In this document: one piece after another, positions 42,887 to 51,687 of the stretch
Numbering within the stretch: position 1 is the first letter of the stretch
Layout of the letters: every line of letters begins with the position of its first letter
Origin: Acidicapsa ligni
GTDB lineage: Bacteria > Acidobacteriota > Terriglobia > Terriglobales > Acidobacteriaceae
Reading direction: 5' to 3'
NCBI RefSeq assembly: GCF_025685655.1
Contig: NZ_JAGSYG010000001.1
Coordinates: 558,001-622,000 of the forward strand
DNA: 64,000 bases
Notes under the pieces: generated by a model
Databases searched by the model: none
Told to the model about the DNA's origin: nothing
Seen by the model: only the letters and a program-made list of their open reading frames with translations
Program-made: the position numbers and the translations under genes

Positions 42887-45058
42887 CTATTGCTGCAGGT
42901 GGTGGGCGAAGAAGGCTGTTTCTGCTGCGTAGGCTTTTAGCCAGTCGCGGTGGAGGAGGAAGTCGTGAATTTCGTCGGGGAAGATGAGTTCATCGACGGA
43001 GACCTGCTGCTTGCGAAGGGCGGCTGCGAGTTTGGGCGTTTGCGAAAACTGCACGTTGCGGTCGTCGTCGCCGTGGATGAGCAGGACGGGCGAGCGCCAG
43101 GTGGAGACGGATGAGATTGGCGAGGATTCATAGGCGATGCGGGAGCGATTGGGGTCGGCTGTGGGGTCGTAGCTGGTGTTCCAGTTGCCGAGCTCGATGT
43201 TCCAGTCGTGGACGCCGTGGAAGTCGACTCCGGCGCTAAAGAGGTCGGAGGCGCGGGCTAATGCGAGCGCGGTGAGGTAGCCGCCGTAGCTGCCTCCCCA
43301 GGAGCCGATGTGGGCTGGATCAACATCGGGCCGGTTGCGGAGATAGAGGCCTGCGCCGAGGACGTCGTTGAATTCGCTGGCACCGTCTGCGCCATAGTTG
43401 AGGGCTTCGCGGAAGTTGAGGCCGTAACCGATGCCGCTGCGGTAGTTGACGCTGAGCACAACATAGCCCTGGCTGGCGAGGTATTGGTTCATGCCATAGG
43501 CGTTGTTGTAGTACTGCATGTAATGCCAGCCGAGAAGCATCTGCCGGCGCGAGCCTCCGTGGAAGAAGACGAGTGCCGGATGGCGGGTGGTGCTGGAGGC
43601 TGGCGGCAGGAAGAGCTGGCCGTGAATCTGCATGCCGTCCGCGGAGCTGAGGATGACTTGTTGCGGGACGACGAGACTGGCGGCGGGAAAGTCTTTAGGG
43701 ATGGCTTCAGGGTTGAGGTCAACTAACTGATTGCCGGTTACGATGGCGGGCCGCATTGGCAGGCGCGCATCGGAACGGAGAACGGCTACGGTCCGATTGT
43801 CGCTGACGAGGATGGGTGTGACTTCGATGCCTTCGCCGCGGGTGATGGCTTTTGGTTTGCCGATTGTTTGCGATGAGACGGCGAGTTTCCAGATGTGGCG
43901 GCGGTCGATATCTTTAGAGTCTGCGGCAGAATCTCCGGTGCCTTGATTTGAGGAATAGACGAGTTCGGTGCGGTCTTTGCTGAGATTGGTGTGCTCAACT
44001 TCGAAGTCGCCGGGGGTGAGCAGGGTTGCTGTTCCGCCGGAGGTTGGCACGGCGTAGAGATGGAGCCAGCCGTCGAGTTCGCTGGGGAAAACGATCTGGC
44101 TGGCTGCGGTCCAGAGGAGTTGGTTGTCGGAGGCCAATGCGCGGAAGACGCTGCCCTGGCCTGCGGCGGCTTTCCATATTTCGTGACTTTGTATCTCATT
44201 GCTCGGGATGTCATGGTTTTGGCCAGTACCCATGTCGGCTATGCGAATGGACCACGGGGTGATGGCGGTGCGGCTGGGGGCGAACAGATAGTCGTCGTCC
44301 GTGGTGGCGGTGCGAATGAAGGCTATTTGCCTGCTATCTGGTGACCATGCGGGTTCCATGTCGCTGTCTGCGCTGGGGCTCAGGTAGGTGAGCGATTTTG
44401 CCCCGAGGTCGTAGACGCCGATGAAGCCGTCGTTATCGCGGGTGCTGACGAAGGCCAGTTTGCTGCCGTCGGGCGAGAGGCGCAGGCTGCCGATGCTGCC
44501 TCGGGTGTGGAGGAGCTGTTCCGGCTTGGGCTGCGGAGCTTTGCCTGCAGCCAGTTTGACCATCCAGAGCTGATTGTTGCTGATGTAGATAAGGGCGTCG
44601 CCGCTGCTGGTGAAGAGTGGGGCGCGGCCTTCGGCGACCTTTGTCGATTGGCCGGATTTTATGTCAACCAGGAAGATTTCGGGGCTTACTCCGCCGGGGA
44701 GCAGGGCGGGATTGGCGGCGGGTTTGTTGGGGGCTTCGAAGTCGGTGCCTCGGGCGTAGGCGATCTGCTGTGCGTCGGGGGACCAGGCTACGTTGCCGAG
44801 TTCGATGCCGTCGTCTTCGGTGTACTTCGTCAATTGGCGGGCGGTGTATTTGCCGTTGGCTGGGTCAGCGATCCAGAGATTACGCCGGCCTTCGGCGTCG
44901 GCGATCCAACTGATGCGATTGAGGGCGGGTGCGGCCTGGAGTTCAGAGGGGAATGGGGCGCTGAGGACTTGCGGAAGGGTGAATGGAGCCTGCGCGCTGG
45001 CCGCGATGGCGAGGAGGATCGGGGCAGCAAAGGATGCAATGCGGAATGAGTTGGGCAA
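42887..45058 (-). CDS. S9-family prolyl oligopeptidase / dipeptidyl-peptidase
   Basis: A 723-residue exported peptidase with a signal peptide ('IASFAAPILLAIAASAQA'). The N-terminal part is a DPP4-like beta-propeller ('APALNRISWIADAEGRRNLWI', 'SPDAQQIAYARG'). The C-terminal alpha/beta-hydrolase carries Ser590 in 'GSWGGSYGG', Asp at about 665 ('HGDDDRN') and His698 ('PDEIHDF'). 'SVNYRSGIGYGLNFREAL' precedes the nucleophile. TTG at 45058 with AAGGAG 7 bases upstream is the best start. It should trim peptides in the periplasm, like tricorn above. Confidence 0.9.
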   Translation of the reverse strand: MPNSFRIASFAAPILLAIAASAQAPFTLPQVLSAPFPSELQAAPALNRISWIADAEGRRNLWIADPANGKYTARQLTKYTEDDGIELGNVAWSPDAQQIAYARGTDFEAPNKPAANPALLPGGVSPEIFLVDIKSGQSTKVAEGRAPLFTSSGDALIYISNNQLWMVKLAAGKAPQPKPEQLLHTRGSIGSLRLSPDGSKLAFVSTRDNDGFIGVYDLGAKSLTYLSPSADSDMEPAWSPDSRQIAFIRTATTDDDYLFAPSRTAITPWSIRIADMGTGQNHDIPSNEIQSHEIWKAAAGQGSVFRALASDNQLLWTAASQIVFPSELDGWLHLYAVPTSGGTATLLTPGDFEVEHTNLSKDRTELVYSSNQGTGDSAADSKDIDRRHIWKLAVSSQTIGKPKAITRGEGIEVTPILVSDNRTVAVLRSDARLPMRPAIVTGNQLVDLNPEAIPKDFPAASLVVPQQVILSSADGMQIHGQLFLPPASSTTRHPALVFFHGGSRRQMLLGWHYMQYYNNAYGMNQYLASQGYVVLSVNYRSGIGYGLNFREALNYGADGASEFNDVLGAGLYLRNRPDVDPAHIGSWGGSYGGYLTALALARASDLFSAGVDFHGVHDWNIELGNWNTSYDPTADPNRSRIAYESSPISSVSTWRSPVLLIHGDDDRNVQFSQTPKLAAALRKQQVSVDELIFPDEIHDFLLHRDWLKAYAAETAFFAHHLQQ

Positions 45059-45140
45059 GTCCGGACTCCTTGATGCTATGTCGGGATGCTTTCATTCGGG
45101 TGGGGAAATGTCTAGAAGGGAATTTGGGGGGGGTGCAAGG

Positions 45141-45319
45141 GCAACGCAACAGCAGATTTCTTTTCGAGAATGATGGCTGGGAAGGCAAGGGCAACTGCAA
45201 AGGCAAGGCAACAGCAAAGGCAAGGGCAACAGCAGATTCCCTTCGGGAATGACAGCCAGAAAGGCAACAGCAACGGCAAAGGCAAGGGCAACAGCAACGG
45301 CAACTGCAAAGGTAACGGT
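45141..45319 (+). repeat. Composite intergenic repeat, locus H (one diverged and one normal core)
   Basis: The first core (45152-45182) is diverged (ATTTCT against AGAAT, with GATGGCTGG after it). The second (45232-45261) has the TTC loop and GACAGCCAGAA. GCAA hexamer tails flank both, and a few hexamers precede the first core. It fills most of the 342-bp gap between the S9 peptidase start and the efp stop, both on the minus strand; the rest holds the palindrome at 45346. Confidence 0.88.
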
Positions 45320-45345
45320 TGGGACGGTGGGATTTGTTTATTTCG

Positions 45346-45376
45346 CCTGAGCTGGGCAAAGTTTGCCCAGCTCGGG
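45346..45376. terminator. 31-bp palindrome downstream of efp
   Basis: CCTGAGCTGGGCAAA (45346-45360) and TTTGCCCAGCTCGGG (45362-45376) pair as a 15-bp stem around one base, with a single T-G wobble. The element lies 24 bp after the efp stop on the minus strand. No U-run follows. Confidence 0.5.
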
Positions 45377-45399
45377 TTGGTGTCTATTTTGGGGAGGGT

Positions 45400-45975
45400 T
45401 TAGGCGCGGCCGGCGAATTCGTGGGTTTCGGTGGAAACTTTGATTTTTTCGCCTTGTTTGATGAAGAAGGGGACTTTGATCTCGATGCCGGTTTCGAGCT
45501 TGGCGGGTTTGGTGACGGCTCCGCTGGCGGTGTCGCCGCGGACGCCGGGCTCGGTGTAGGTGACTTCGAGCTCGACCTGGGCGGGAAGTTGGAGGCCGAT
45601 GGGGTTGCCGTTGAACTTGTGGATCTGGAGGATGGAACCTTCGAGCAGGAAGTCGAGGGCGTCTCCGACCATATCGCGGTTCAGGGTGAGGGTTTCGAAG
45701 CTGGCCTGATCGAGGAAGTAGGAGCCGTCGCCATCGGTGTACAGGTAGGAGGCTTCGTCGAGTTCGAGATCGGGTTCTTTGAATTTGTCCTGCGCCTTGA
45801 AGGTTTTGTCGAAGACGGCGCGGGTGATGAGGTTGCGCATCTTGAGGCGAACGAGAGTCTGGCCTCCGCGTGCTGTGGGGGTGGAGATTTCCGACTCCAG
45901 GCAGTAGAACGGAGCGTTTTCGAATTCGAAATACATCTTGCGCTTGATATTGATGGCTTCGAGCAGGGCGGCCAT
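45400..45975 (-). CDS. efp: Elongation factor P
   Basis: EF-P rescues ribosomes stalled at polyproline. The 191-residue protein has all three beta-barrel domains: N-terminal 'KRKMYFEFENAPFYCLESE', middle 'FKAQDKFKEPDLELDEASYLYTDGDGSYFLD' (split) and C-terminal 'GDTASGAVTKPAKLETGIEIKVPFF'. The functional loop reads 'STPTARGGQTLV', with Arg36 at the tip where many bacteria have a modified lysine. The loop is two residues longer than in rhamnosylated-arginine EF-Ps. GAGGTAA precedes the ATG. No earP or epmA gene is adjacent, so the modification state is unknown. Confidence 0.95.
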   Translation of the reverse strand: MAALLEAINIKRKMYFEFENAPFYCLESEISTPTARGGQTLVRLKMRNLITRAVFDKTFKAQDKFKEPDLELDEASYLYTDGDGSYFLDQASFETLTLNRDMVGDALDFLLEGSILQIHKFNGNPIGLQLPAQVELEVTYTEPGVRGDTASGAVTKPAKLETGIEIKVPFFIKQGEKIKVSTETHEFAGRA

Positions 45976-46044
45976 GATTTACCTCAGATTTGTCCGGTGC
46001 AACTGATGTGCAGGGGAATGATGCAGCCCTGTCAGGATATCAGG

Positions 46045-46857
46045 CTACTGCTGCAGGAGGAGTTGCAGGGCCTCGCGGGCGTTTTGCAGGCAGGTGCGGG
46101 ATTCGTCTTCGGAGAGCAGTCCCTGGTGGACGGCTTTTCTGCCGATGTCGTTGACCTGGTTGGCGAGCCTGGGGAAGGCTGGGTCGATACCGGTGGCGAT
46201 GAGGTTGTTGTTCACCTCGTGGAGCAGGTTGCCGAGGGTGGCGGCGTTCCGATAGCGGGCGTGGATGAGCTTGCTGAGAGCGTCGGGGAGCTTTTGCTTG
46301 ATGGCTTCTTCGAGGACGCTGCGGCACATGACGGCGCAGGCAGTGAAGAGAGCGAAGAAGTAACAGCGTGTGGCTTCGTCTAGGTAGCGGTCGGCTTCTT
46401 CAGAGGATGGAGATGCGACGACGCATTCGCGCAGGTGGGTGGCGCGTGCCACGGCTGGTTCTACAAGATCGAGAAACTCGGCGGCTACGGCGGCGCGGAG
46501 CAGGTCGTTCTGGCTGCTGTCGAGTGCGCGCTGGATGGATTTCCAGGCTGGTGTGTGGATGTCGCTGCCTGCGTGTTGCAGGTGGGTGAGCGAGGTGAGG
46601 CGTTGGCGCGCGTGCTGAATGAAACCGTACTGCATCTCGTGGGCGAGGTGCTGCCATTCTTCGATGAAGGCAGTGGGGCTGGATTGATAGCGGTGCCAGA
46701 GTTCTTCATAGACAACGGCGGGAAGGACGTCCTGAAGCTGGGCAAAGCGTCCGGTGCGGGCCAGCTCTGCGATGGCGGAGGAGAATTCACGGCCGGGAGC
46801 GCTTTTGTCAGCCATTTTGAGGAGCAGGTTGCTGAGCTGGTCGATTTCGATAGCCAT
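46045..46857 (-). CDS. DUF4145-like protein
   Basis: A 270-residue, mostly helical protein. The C-terminal half has the DUF4145 pattern: 'DEATRCYFFALFTACAVMCRSVLEEAIKQKL', then 'TLGNLLHEVNN', 'LANQVNDIGRKAVHQGLLSEDESRTCLQNAREALQLLLQ' (split by turns). DUF4145 domains also occur in restriction and defence proteins, but here the N-terminal half ('AIAELARTGRFAQLQDVLPAVVYEELWHRYQ') has no recognised enzyme. It stands between efp and ridA on the same strand. Function unknown. Confidence 0.65.
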   Translation of the reverse strand: MAIEIDQLSNLLLKMADKSAPGREFSSAIAELARTGRFAQLQDVLPAVVYEELWHRYQSSPTAFIEEWQHLAHEMQYGFIQHARQRLTSLTHLQHAGSDIHTPAWKSIQRALDSSQNDLLRAAVAAEFLDLVEPAVARATHLRECVVASPSSEEADRYLDEATRCYFFALFTACAVMCRSVLEEAIKQKLPDALSKLIHARYRNAATLGNLLHEVNNNLIATGIDPAFPRLANQVNDIGRKAVHQGLLSEDESRTCLQNAREALQLLLQQ

Positions 46858-47018
46858 GTACCGCTCCCAGTTCGCAGTTTAGAGGCGGGAGGGTTGTGGC
46901 GGGGCTTATGAGCAGGAAGAATTGTCGAGTGATTGCCGGAGTGGGAATCGGAGATTCGAGCAGGAATAATAGGGATTTTCTGTTTGCGGGCGTTGCTGGC
47001 CGAAGATCCCTGTGTTGC

Positions 47019-47435
47019 TTAGCTGGCTACCAAAGCTACCAGGTCGATCTCCACGAGAACGTCTTTGGGCAGGCGTGAGACTTCGACGGTGGTGCGGGCG
47101 GGCGGCTGGGTTCCAGCGGCGGCGAGATGGGTGGCGTAGATGGCATTCACGGCGGCGAAGTCGTCGAAGTTTTTGAGGAAGACGGTGGCTTTGACGACCT
47201 GGGCGAAGCTGCTGCCGCCTGCTTCGAGAATGGCTTTGAGATTGGCGAAGACCTGGGTGGTCTGTTCCTTGATGCCGCCAGCGACAACTGCCTGCGACTC
47301 CGGATCGAGAGCGATCTGGCCCGAGGTGAAGAGCAGGTTTCCGGCACGGATGCCCTGGGAATAGGGGCCGATGGCTTTGGGGGCGCTGTTGGTGGCGATA
47401 ACGTTGCGGGGTTCGAGGCTCAGTTCTTCGCTCAT
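47019..47435 (-). CDS. ridA: RidA-family enamine/imine deaminase
   Basis: RidA hydrolyses reactive enamines released by PLP enzymes to ketones and ammonia. The 138-residue protein has the YjgF/YER057c/UK114 fold: 'APKAIGPYSQGIRAGNLLFTSGQIALDP', 'GIKEQTTQVFANLKAILEAGGSSFAQVVKATVFLKNFDDF' (split), and the C-terminal 'PPARTTVEVSRLPKDVLVEIDLVAL', which carries the catalytic arginine. It is intact and of standard length. There is no operon partner. Confidence 0.94.
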   Translation of the reverse strand: MSEELSLEPRNVIATNSAPKAIGPYSQGIRAGNLLFTSGQIALDPESQAVVAGGIKEQTTQVFANLKAILEAGGSSFAQVVKATVFLKNFDDFAAVNAIYATHLAAAGTQPPARTTVEVSRLPKDVLVEIDLVALVAS

Positions 47436-47492
47436 GCGGTTAATTGTAGCTGGCGGCCTGCGGGGCGGCTAGCCGGTCTACTTGTGAGTCTG

Positions 47493-47924
47493 CTAGCGCG
47501 TGGACCAGCCACCGGCCAGTCTGCGGCACAGGATGACACAAAGCCAGGAGGCTGCGAGGGCGAGGATTACCGGGGCGGCCTGGGTGCGCAGCATTACGGC
47601 TGGCTCGGATGAGGAGAATAGCCATGCCTGGTAGTCCGTGGAGGTATTTTGTTTCGGGCTGTTAATCGTCAGGATGGCTAGCCGGATGAGGATGGCTATC
47701 CCTGCCAGCAATGCGGCGATGCCGGGGATGGCTAGCTTCCAGGGAAACGGTATGGAGGTGGGAGCGGTGGCTTGTTCTGCTTCCTGCTGGATGATTTCCA
47801 TGACGGACGCGGCGAAGCCTGAGGATGGCAACAGGGTGTCCTGTGCGAGCAGGATCTGGTCCAACTCGTCGGGTTGCGCGTTGTTGAATGCCTGGCTCCT
47901 GTTGCTTGTTTTGGGCTGGTTCAT
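47493..47924 (-). CDS. Membrane partner of the adjacent ECF sigma factor (possible anti-sigma)
   Basis: A 143-residue protein. Residues 1-55 are soluble and acidic ('AQPDELDQILLAQDTLLPSSGFAASVMEIIQQ'). Two membrane helices follow ('WKLAIPGIAALLAGIAILIRLAIL' and 'AAPVILALAASWLCVILC'). Its start overlaps the sigma stop by four bases. Position and topology fit an anti-sigma factor, but no zinc-binding HxxxCxxC motif is present, so the role is inferred. Confidence 0.6.
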   Translation of the reverse strand: MNQPKTSNRSQAFNNAQPDELDQILLAQDTLLPSSGFAASVMEIIQQEAEQATAPTSIPFPWKLAIPGIAALLAGIAILIRLAILTINSPKQNTSTDYQAWLFSSSEPAVMLRTQAAPVILALAASWLCVILCRRLAGGWSTR

Positions 47925-48634
47925 CGCGGGTCTTCTTTCCTGGAATTCTGGTTTGATTCTGAACTGCGTTGTGGCAGCGATTTCTCAGGATCGGTTGCGT
48001 GCTCTGGCAATTGTTCGCGGAGTTGCGGGAATCTTTGCTTGAGAAGTGCGCGACCGCGAGACAGCCGGGCCTTCATCGTCCCTGTGGGGATGCGCATGGT
48101 GGCTGCTGCGGCTACGAGGTCCATTTCATGAAAGTAGAACAGGATCAGGGGTTCGCGGTATTTTTCCGGGAGAGCGAAGACGGCGCGGCGGACGGCTTCA
48201 TCGCGGGCCGCGCCATCGAGTTCCGCATCGTGGACGAAGGGGATTGAAGGCTGCGACGATTCGGAAACCTGGTCGAATGAGATAGCAGGCGATGGGATGT
48301 GTTTTAACTCGGTGCGATAGATGTTGGCGGCTACGGAAAAGAGCCATGTGGAGAAGCTGCTTTCGCGCCGCCATTGGGCGAGTCCTCGCCAGACTCGCAG
48401 TAGGGCTTCCTGCGCCATGTCTTCGGCCCGGTGACGATCGTGGCAGTAACGCCATGCCATGTTGATGAGCGGACGTTGCCAGCGCTCCACGAGGGCCGCG
48501 AATGCCTGGAGTTCGCCGCTCAGGACGCGGTCTACGAGGATGCTGTCGGTATCGGTTTGAGTCGTGTGGGAGGTTGGAGCCCCGATTGAAAGAGGAACTG
48601 GCTCGTGCCCGGCGGAAATCGGATTCATGTTCAT
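47921..48634 (-). CDS. ECF-type RNA polymerase sigma factor
   Basis: A 237-residue sigma-70-family factor with regions 2 and 4 only. Region 2 is 'FAALVERWQRPLINMAWRYCHDRHRAEDMAQEALLRVWRGL' (split), with 'WRRESSFSTWLFSVAANIYRTELK' completing it. Region 4 is 'ALPEKYREPLILFYFHEMDLVAAAATMRIPTGTMKARLSRGRALLKQRF' (split). The N-terminal 20 residues and the C-terminal tail are low complexity. AAGGAG lies upstream of the ATG. It overlaps the membrane-protein gene, a typical sigma/anti-sigma order. Target promoters cannot be told. Confidence 0.9.
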   Translation of the reverse strand: MNMNPISAGHEPVPLSIGAPTSHTTQTDTDSILVDRVLSGELQAFAALVERWQRPLINMAWRYCHDRHRAEDMAQEALLRVWRGLAQWRRESSFSTWLFSVAANIYRTELKHIPSPAISFDQVSESSQPSIPFVHDAELDGAARDEAVRRAVFALPEKYREPLILFYFHEMDLVAAAATMRIPTGTMKARLSRGRALLKQRFPQLREQLPEHATDPEKSLPQRSSESNQNSRKEDPR

Positions 48635-48849
48635 GCCGGGCTACTCCTTTGGAGAATCTTTCCGATGGCAGATTGCCTGCGGTAGGACAGTGAGCGGTAA
48701 GACAGGGAAGTCTGCTGGCAGGTTGCATTTTGTAGGGGAGGCGATGGTCTTCGCAAGAAAATTTCATTATCGAGAGAAAATGCAACCGCGTTTGCGGGTG
48801 CGATGTCGTACAGGCTGCATGGGGAAAATATCCCCTGTTGGAGGGATTT

Positions 48850-49284
48850 ATGGGAGATATAGGAATGCCGCTGTTTTTTTGCGTAGCGTCTGTCTCGGTG
48901 TTCACCTTTGTTTCAATTGCGGTATGGACTGAGGCCCGGAGGAAAGAACGAGAGACCTACTACAAGGCGGAGTCGCTGCGACGTATTGCGGAAATGCCGG
49001 GCGAAGGCGCGCGCCAGGTGATCGAGATGCTGCAGGGGGAAGAACGCACTCGCCGGGCCAGCGCGATGGGCAAAGAGATCAAGAGGCTTGAGGGGATGAA
49101 ACTGGGCGGACTGATCAATGTCGCTGTAGGTGTGGCGCTCCTGTTTTTCCTGTACGGGATGCATCCGGAGCGGCCGGTTTATCTCGTTGGGCTGATTCCA
49201 GGGCTGATTGGGGTCGCGTTGCTGGTGTACGCGATGGTGCTGGCGCCGAAACCATCGGCTGCATCGGCCGAGCCAATGGATTGA
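48850..49284 (+). CDS. Membrane protein with three hydrophobic segments
   Basis: A 144-residue protein. It starts with a hydrophobic helix ('PLFFCVASVSVFTFVSIAVW'), has a charged helical middle ('ARRKERETYYKAESLRRIAEMPGEGARQVIEMLQGEE') and ends in two more helices ('LINVAVGVALLFFLYGM' and 'VGLIPGLIGVALLVYAMVL'). ATG at 48850 has GGAGGGA upstream; a TTG at 48838 is less likely. It is divergent from the sigma gene. No family assigned; a role in envelope stress sensing is only a guess from location. Confidence 0.6.
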   Translation: MGDIGMPLFFCVASVSVFTFVSIAVWTEARRKERETYYKAESLRRIAEMPGEGARQVIEMLQGEERTRRASAMGKEIKRLEGMKLGGLINVAVGVALLFFLYGMHPERPVYLVGLIPGLIGVALLVYAMVLAPKPSAASAEPMD

Positions 49285-49393
49285 TAATCGGGAGGTCGCT
49301 GTCAGAAAACGGGTGGGCATAAATGGAATTCCGGCATTTCGCGGGGAACCATCGGTAGGATAGTGGCGTAAGTCATTACAGAAGGTGGTAACC

Positions 49394-50026
49394 ATGAATT
49401 CCCAAAAGATGTGGAAGTTTCGTAGAGTGGCGGTGGTACTTGGAGTTGCGGCGACGCTGGGCGTCTCCGGTTGCCGGGTGCATGTGGATAAGGACTCGAA
49501 CGGCAAGGAGAAGAATGTACAGGTCGATACGCCATTCGGTGGGGTGCATGTGAATACCGACAAGACCTCGGCGGCGGACCTGGGACTGCCGGTGTATCCG
49601 GGCGCAACGATGGTGAACGAGGAAGATCACAAGTCGGCGGATGTGCACCTGGGGTTCGGAGAGTGGCAGCTCCGGGTGAAGGTTGTTTCGTATGCGACGA
49701 CGGATAGCCAGGAGAAGGTTGCGGCCTTCTACAAGAAAGCCCTGTCGCGGTATGGGGATGTGATTACCTGCAGGGACAATGCCCCGGTCGGGACTCCGGC
49801 GGTAACGCATGAGGGGCTGAGCTGTGCGGATGACAATAGCAGCGCCAAGGTCAAGATTGACGAGTTCAAAACGGATTACAAGGACAATCTCGAACTGAAG
49901 GCTGGTTCAAAACGGCACCAGCATATTGTGGGGTTTGAGAGCTCCAAAGGCGACCAGATCCGGTTTGCACTGGTGGCATTGGATTTGCCGGCGAATATCG
50001 GTAGCGATGAGGGGAAGAGTAATTAG
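49394..50026 (+). CDS. Lipoprotein of unknown function
   Basis: A 210-residue protein with a lipoprotein signal ('RRVAVVLGVAATLGVSGC', lipobox cysteine at about residue 27). The mature part is beta-rich: 'PVYPGATMVNEEDHKSADVHLGFGEWQLRVKVVSYATTDSQEKV' (split) followed by 'AAFYKKALSRYGDVITC' and 'SKGDQIRFALVALDLP'. The 'YPGA' and 'T-D-S-Q-E-K-V-A-A-F-Y-K' pattern is common in acidobacterial secreted proteins of unknown role. GAAGGTGG precedes the ATG at 49394; a GTG three codons upstream is possible. Confidence 0.7.
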   Translation: MNSQKMWKFRRVAVVLGVAATLGVSGCRVHVDKDSNGKEKNVQVDTPFGGVHVNTDKTSAADLGLPVYPGATMVNEEDHKSADVHLGFGEWQLRVKVVSYATTDSQEKVAAFYKKALSRYGDVITCRDNAPVGTPAVTHEGLSCADDNSSAKVKIDEFKTDYKDNLELKAGSKRHQHIVGFESSKGDQIRFALVALDLPANIGSDEGKSN

Positions 50027-50078
50027 CTGGTTGTGACGGGGTGGCGATACTGCGTGGCTTTGTTTGGTGTTTGCGGGT

Positions 50079-50212
50079 GAAGCAGATTCCCTGCGGGAAT
50101 GACAGACGGAACGGCAAAGGCAAGGGCTAACAGCAGATTCCCTTCGGGAATGACAGACAGAACGGCAAAGGCAACTGCAAGGGCAAAGGCGGCAAGGGCA
50201 AAAGCTGGGGTA
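50079..50212 (+). repeat. Composite intergenic repeat, locus I (two cores)
   Basis: Cores are at 50082-50111 (TGC loop, GACAGACGGAA) and 50133-50162 (TTC loop, GACAGACAGAA), joined by a short GCAA tail and the GCTAACAGCAG junction. The second tail alternates GGCAAA and GGCAAG units and contains GGCGGC. Both flanking genes are on the plus strand. Confidence 0.9.
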
Positions 50213-50303
50213 AGGGCTTTTGTTTCTTGGATAGATTGCTAAGTTGATTGCGGTTGGTTGGTGTGAGGGTATAGCTTCAGGGGTGGGACGGATCGACCGA
50301 CGA

Positions 50304-51026
50304 ATGGAAGCTACCTGTCAGCGTTGCCATGAAATACTTCGCGGAGCCGACCGGTATTGTCCGGCATGCGGGCTGCCGCAGCTTGTGTACATTGCCGAGG
50401 AGCCGCCGCCTTTGCCGTTGGGCGATGTTGCGGACGCTGCGGGCGAAAATGCGCAGGCTTTGTCCGGTTCTGCTACGGGTATTGCGTGGCGGCCGGCGCT
50501 CAAGGCTGCGGGAATCCTGGCGATTCCTGCGGGATTGCTGTGTTCGGCGCTGACTCCGATCGGCTCGTCGCTGGCCCTGATCTGGATGATGGGTGCGGCG
50601 GTCTGGGCTGTACGGCTCTATCTGAAGGGCGCGCGGATTAGTTGGCTGTCGATGGGAAATGGGGCCCGGATAGGGCTGGTGACTGGGTTGTTTGCGAGCT
50701 GGCTGACTCTCAGCGTGAATGGCGCGAAGGTCTGGGCGGACAGGTTTGTGATGCACCAGGGCAGCCAGATGGATTCTGAATGGCTGGGCGTGGTGGAGAA
50801 GAGTCTTTCTCTGGATCAGCAGATGGCGACCCAGATGGGTATGACTGCGGCCCAGGCGGAGCAAATCGTACAGGTTTCCCGCGCTTGGATGACCTCTGCC
50901 GAGGGACGTGCGGGACTCGCGCTGGCGACATTCCTGATTGGATCGGTCTTTCTGATCTTGTTTTCGACGATCGGCGGCGTTGTGGGAGCTCGTTTTATGG
51001 GGCAGTCGTCGCGGCGATCCGCGTAG
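50304..51026 (+). CDS. Zinc-ribbon membrane protein
   Basis: A 240-residue protein. The N-terminus holds a zinc ribbon C-x2-C-x11-C-x2-C ('CQRCHEI' and 'YCPACGL'). Four hydrophobic segments follow, the last being 'LALATFLIGSVFLILFSTIGGVVGARFM'. The C-terminus is basic. ATG at 50304 starts at the ribbon; longer frames add no recognisable domain. A similar layout is common in small acidobacterial membrane proteins with unknown role. The pyrR gene follows after 69 bp. Confidence 0.65.
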   Translation: MEATCQRCHEILRGADRYCPACGLPQLVYIAEEPPPLPLGDVADAAGENAQALSGSATGIAWRPALKAAGILAIPAGLLCSALTPIGSSLALIWMMGAAVWAVRLYLKGARISWLSMGNGARIGLVTGLFASWLTLSVNGAKVWADRFVMHQGSQMDSEWLGVVEKSLSLDQQMATQMGMTAAQAEQIVQVSRAWMTSAEGRAGLALATFLIGSVFLILFSTIGGVVGARFMGQSSRRSA

Positions 51027-51095
51027 AATAGAACGAAATCGACCCGATTTAGATCGTCTTCAAGACCTGACACAAGCGAGATTGCGAGCGAGATT

Positions 51096-51671
51096 ATGAG
51101 CGAAACAGCAGAGGCAAACAAGCCGGCACTCCGTGAGAAGGGCAGACTGATGTCGGCCTCGGAGATTGAGCGGACACTGGTCCGGCTGGCCCACCAGATT
51201 GTGGAGAAGACCAATGCCAGCGAGAGCGTTGTGCTGGTTGGTATCAAGCGCCGGGGTGTTCCGCTGGCAGAGCGGCTGGCGGTGTTGATCGGCGGCATTA
51301 TGAAGCGCACGGTCGAGACCGGGGTGCTGGATATCCAGTTTTACCGCGATGATTTGACTACGCATGGGACTCGTCCGGTGGTGAACGTGGGCGATCTGGG
51401 CGTGGATGTGAATGGCCGCCACGTGATTTTGTGCGACGACGTGCTGTATACGGGACGGACGATTCGCGCTGCGCTGGATGCTTTGTTCGACCATGGGCGC
51501 GCGCAATGTGTGCAACTGGCGGTGCTGATCGATCGCGGTCATCGCGAACTGCCGATCGAGGCAACGTATGTCGGCAAGCATGTTCCGACGAGCAGCCGGG
51601 AGATTATCGAGGTGAAATTCCGCGAGGTCGATAACGATGAGCAGGTGCTGCTGGTGGAGAAGAACGACTAA
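51096..51671 (+). CDS. pyrR: Bifunctional pyrimidine regulator / uracil phosphoribosyltransferase PyrR
   Basis: PyrR binds pyr mRNA when UMP is high and also has uracil phosphoribosyltransferase activity. The 191-residue protein has 'SVVLVGIKRRGVPLAERLA', 'GVLDIQFYRDDLTTHG' and the PRPP loop 'VILCDDVLYTGRTIRAALDALFDHG' (split). 'QLAVLIDRGHRELPIEATYVGKHVPTS' is the family C-terminal block. Length is normal. It is followed by pyrB after 122 bp. No clear PyrR-binding loop was seen in either leader. Confidence 0.94.
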   Translation: MSETAEANKPALREKGRLMSASEIERTLVRLAHQIVEKTNASESVVLVGIKRRGVPLAERLAVLIGGIMKRTVETGVLDIQFYRDDLTTHGTRPVVNVGDLGVDVNGRHVILCDDVLYTGRTIRAALDALFDHGRAQCVQLAVLIDRGHRELPIEATYVGKHVPTSSREIIEVKFREVDNDEQVLLVEKND

Positions 51672-51687
51672 GCCGGGGTGGCGTAAT

